From assembly GCF_034377145.1 (NCBI RefSeq), contig NZ_CP139707.1, positions 2,492,501-2,556,500 on the forward strand: a stretch of DNA of 64,000 nt, written 5' to 3'. The notes beneath the pieces were generated by a model. The model was not told the DNA's origin and ran no database searches. It worked only from the letters and a program-made list of their open reading frames with translations. The position numbers were made by a program, and so were the translations under genes. This DNA is from Sulfitobacter sp. OXR-159 (GTDB lineage: Bacteria; Pseudomonadota; Alphaproteobacteria; Rhodobacterales; Rhodobacteraceae). Position 1 is the first letter of the stretch. Each line of letters starts with the position of its first letter. Below are positions 62,392 through 64,000 of the stretch, piece after piece.

Positions 62392-63290
62392 CCCCCGGCC
62401 CCTTGGGTGCGGACCCGTAACCTTTTGATGCGGCGCGGGTCGGCGTCGATCACCTCAAACTCAGGGCCGTCAGGGTGCAAGACAACCTCGCCCCGCGCGG
62501 GAACACGACCCGACAGCATGAAGACCAGCCCACCGAGGGTGTCGATCTCTTCTTCATCCACCGTCTCATGGTCGGTCAACGAATGGCCAATCTCAGCCTC
62601 AAAATCGCCCAGCGGGGTCTTGGCGAGCGCCAGATAGGTGCCAGGCTTTTCGACCGTCCAGTAGGTGCCCTCATCAACGTCATGTTCGTCTTCGATCTCG
62701 CCTATGACCTGTTCGATCAGGTCTTCAATGGTGACCAGCCCATCAACACCGCCATATTCATCGATCACCAAGGCCATATGCCGCCGCTCGGCCTGCATCT
62801 TGGTCAGCAGCACGCCGATGGTCATGGACGGCGGCACATAGACTAAGGGGCGTAGCATGGCGCGCAAATCGAACTTGGTGTTTTTGCCGTTAAAACCGTG
62901 GTTCAGCGCAAGGTCTTTCAGGTGGACCATGCCGACGGGCGTGTCCAGCGTGCCGTCGTAAACCGGCAAGCGGGTCATCCCGCTTTCCTTAAACACCGCC
63001 ACCAGCTCATCCAGCGTGGCGCTGACCGGCACGGCGGTGATATCCGCCTTGGGCACCGCCACATCATCGACCCGCATCCGGCGCAGATTGATCATGCCGT
63101 GACCCGTGGGCCGCTCGGCCTCTGCCGATGCCTCTGGGGTGTCATCTTCGCTGTCCGATGGGCTTAGCGCCTCGAACACCCGAGAAAAGAAATTGCCGGT
63201 GCGCATTGCGCTATCGTCCGGCAGCTCATGTCTATCTTCATCCGCAAGCGCGCTCTGCGCCGCGTCAGATGATCCGTCTGTATCGCCCAT
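62388..63290 (-). CDS. corC: CorC/TlyC-type CBS-domain protein
   Basis: This 300-residue protein has an acidic N-terminus, two CBS domains (RMRVDDVAVPKADITAVPVS to MVHLKDLAL; YVPPSMTIGVLL to EYGGVDGLVTIEDLIEQVIG) and a C-terminal CorC_HlyC domain. No membrane DUF21 part is present. Family members are tied to magnesium and cobalt homeostasis. ATG 63290 is chosen over an upstream non-ATG start. Confidence 0.9.
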   Translation of the reverse strand: MGDTDGSSDAAQSALADEDRHELPDDSAMRTGNFFSRVFEALSPSDSEDDTPEASAEAERPTGHGMINLRRMRVDDVAVPKADITAVPVSATLDELVAVFKESGMTRLPVYDGTLDTPVGMVHLKDLALNHGFNGKNTKFDLRAMLRPLVYVPPSMTIGVLLTKMQAERRHMALVIDEYGGVDGLVTIEDLIEQVIGEIEDEHDVDEGTYWTVEKPGTYLALAKTPLGDFEAEIGHSLTDHETVDEEEIDTLGGLVFMLSGRVPARGEVVLHPDGPEFEVIDADPRRIKRLRVRTQGAGG

Positions 63291-63317
63291 TGGGTCCCGT
63301 CTGTGTTGCAAAGCCCC

Positions 63318-63833
63318 TTAAGGCCCATTTTCCTTATATGGGTCATCATAACCCATTTTGCCAAGTATTTCGCGCTCTAACCCTTCCATCAACGTCGCGT
63401 CGGGGTCATTTTCATGGTCATAGCCCAGAAGATGCAATAGCCCATGCACGGTAAGATGGGTTACATGTGCGGCCAAAGGCTTGCCCGCCGCTTCGGCTTC
63501 GGCGGCGCAAGTCTCATAGGCCAAAGCGATGTCGCCCAGTTCGAGCATTCCGTCAATGCCGGGGATGGCGGGCAGCGGATCGCCGCCCGGTGCGGCGGCA
63601 CCCCGCTCTTCTGCGGGCCAGCTCAGCACATTAGTGGCACGCGCCTTGCCACGAAAGTCTTCGTTCAGCGCGGCGATACGTGTGTCATCACAGGCCAGCA
63701 GGGTCATCTCAGCGGTTTCCGCGTCCAGCCCCAGATGCCCAAGCGTGGCTTGCGCGGCAGCATGCGCCAGCGGCTCAAGGTCGACCGCCTCCCAGCGGTC
63801 GTCCTCAATCACGATATCGAAATCTTCAAGCAT
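63318..63833 (-). CDS. ybeY: Endoribonuclease YbeY
   Basis: This 171-residue metal-dependent RNase is needed for 16S rRNA 3' maturation. The zinc motif is THLTVHGLLHLLGYDHEND (H-x3-H-x5-H). ALNEDFRGKARATNVLSWPA is the other conserved block. ATG 63833 gives a normal length; ATG 63863, inside the end of phoH, is an alternative. Confidence 0.94.
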   Translation of the reverse strand: MLEDFDIVIEDDRWEAVDLEPLAHAAAQATLGHLGLDAETAEMTLLACDDTRIAALNEDFRGKARATNVLSWPAEERGAAAPGGDPLPAIPGIDGMLELGDIALAYETCAAEAEAAGKPLAAHVTHLTVHGLLHLLGYDHENDPDATLMEGLEREILGKMGYDDPYKENGP

Positions 63834-63837
63834 TACG

Positions 63838-63999
63838 TCAAGCGGCACCGCTATCCGCCTCATAAGCCTCGATAATCGCCGCAACCAGCGGGTGGCGCAC
63901 AACGTCCTTGGAGGTGAAGTAGTTGAAGCTAATACTCGGGATCGTCTTGAGCAGCCGTTCGGCATCCTGAAGCCCAGACTGCACGCCACGCGGCAGGTC
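63838..63999 (-). CDS. phoH: PhoH-like protein, C-terminal end (partial)
   Basis: The last 53 residues (DLPRGVQSGLQDAERLLKTI, then FTSKDVVRHPLVAAIIEAYE) match the C-terminus of PhoH-type ATPases, which always precede ybeY in this cluster. The rest lies beyond the right edge. Confidence 0.9.
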   Translation of the reverse strand, partial: DLPRGVQSGLQDAERLLKTIPSISFNYFTSKDVVRHPLVAAIIEAYEADSGAA

Positions 64000-64000
64000 G

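Noticed and set aside
1..64000. CRISPR arrays and rRNA genes
   Set aside because: No regularly spaced direct repeats of 25-40 bases and no rRNA-like sequence were seen in the window.

Overview
This window looks like the chromosome of a marine alphaproteobacterium of the Roseobacter group (Rhodobacteraceae). The supporting signs are high GC, a GcrA regulator, phosphatidylcholine synthase, an SAM/SAH riboswitch in front of metK, the infA-maf-rng-yacG and phoH-ybeY-corC-lnt clusters, and an acyl-homoserine-lactone synthase. Everything here is read by eye; no database search was run. The genus (Sulfitobacter-like is a guess) is not established.

Layout. 1-896: host flank with a gene end, a Pmp3-type membrane peptide and a CsbD-like stress protein. 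897-7743: a compact integrated element of about 6.8 kb, bounded by a 51-bp direct repeat of the 3' end of a tRNA-Phe gene (the intact tRNA is at 7697-7771). It holds a tyrosine integrase, a RepA-like ATPase, an RSF1010-style mobilization block (divergent mobC-like gene, oriT, MobQ relaxase, and a membrane-protein gene nested in the relaxase gene), an AlpA-type regulator, and a two-gene cargo: a DUF262 protein overlapping a HEPN-motif protein. The cargo is my best candidate for a little-described defence system. The element is visibly more AT-rich than its surroundings.

7.9-20 kb: housekeeping genes (yacG, RNase E/G, maf, infA, rpmB, ileS), a nitrilase-fold hydrolase, a LysR regulator with a sirtuin, a BCCT osmolyte carrier, phosphatidylcholine synthase and ogt. 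20-27 kb: a Crp/Fnr regulator, a four-gene operon made of a sucrose-phosphate synthase/phosphatase-like fusion plus three glycosyltransferases, and a divergent sulfotransferase. 27-40 kb: ycjX-GNAT-ycjF, truA, gnd, a Nudix hydrolase, a PiT phosphate carrier, argD-argF-panE, gcrA, sseB and a uracil-DNA-glycosylase-like gene. 40.5-44.1 kb: an ArsR-permease-CDF metal operon with a palindromic operator, interrupted exactly at its last stop codon by an IS5-family element.

44.1-51.6 kb: a membrane histidine kinase divergent from an N-terminally extended LuxI-type synthase, then capsule export and precursor genes (kpsT, kpsE-like, kdsA, phosphomannomutase). 51.7-64 kb: trpF-lapA-ihfB, rpsA with a recognisable promoter, a response regulator, trmB, aroA-(membrane protein)-cmk, metK under its riboswitch, then lnt, corC, ybeY and the end of phoH. 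Many operons show ATGA or GTGA stop/start overlaps, which imply translational coupling.
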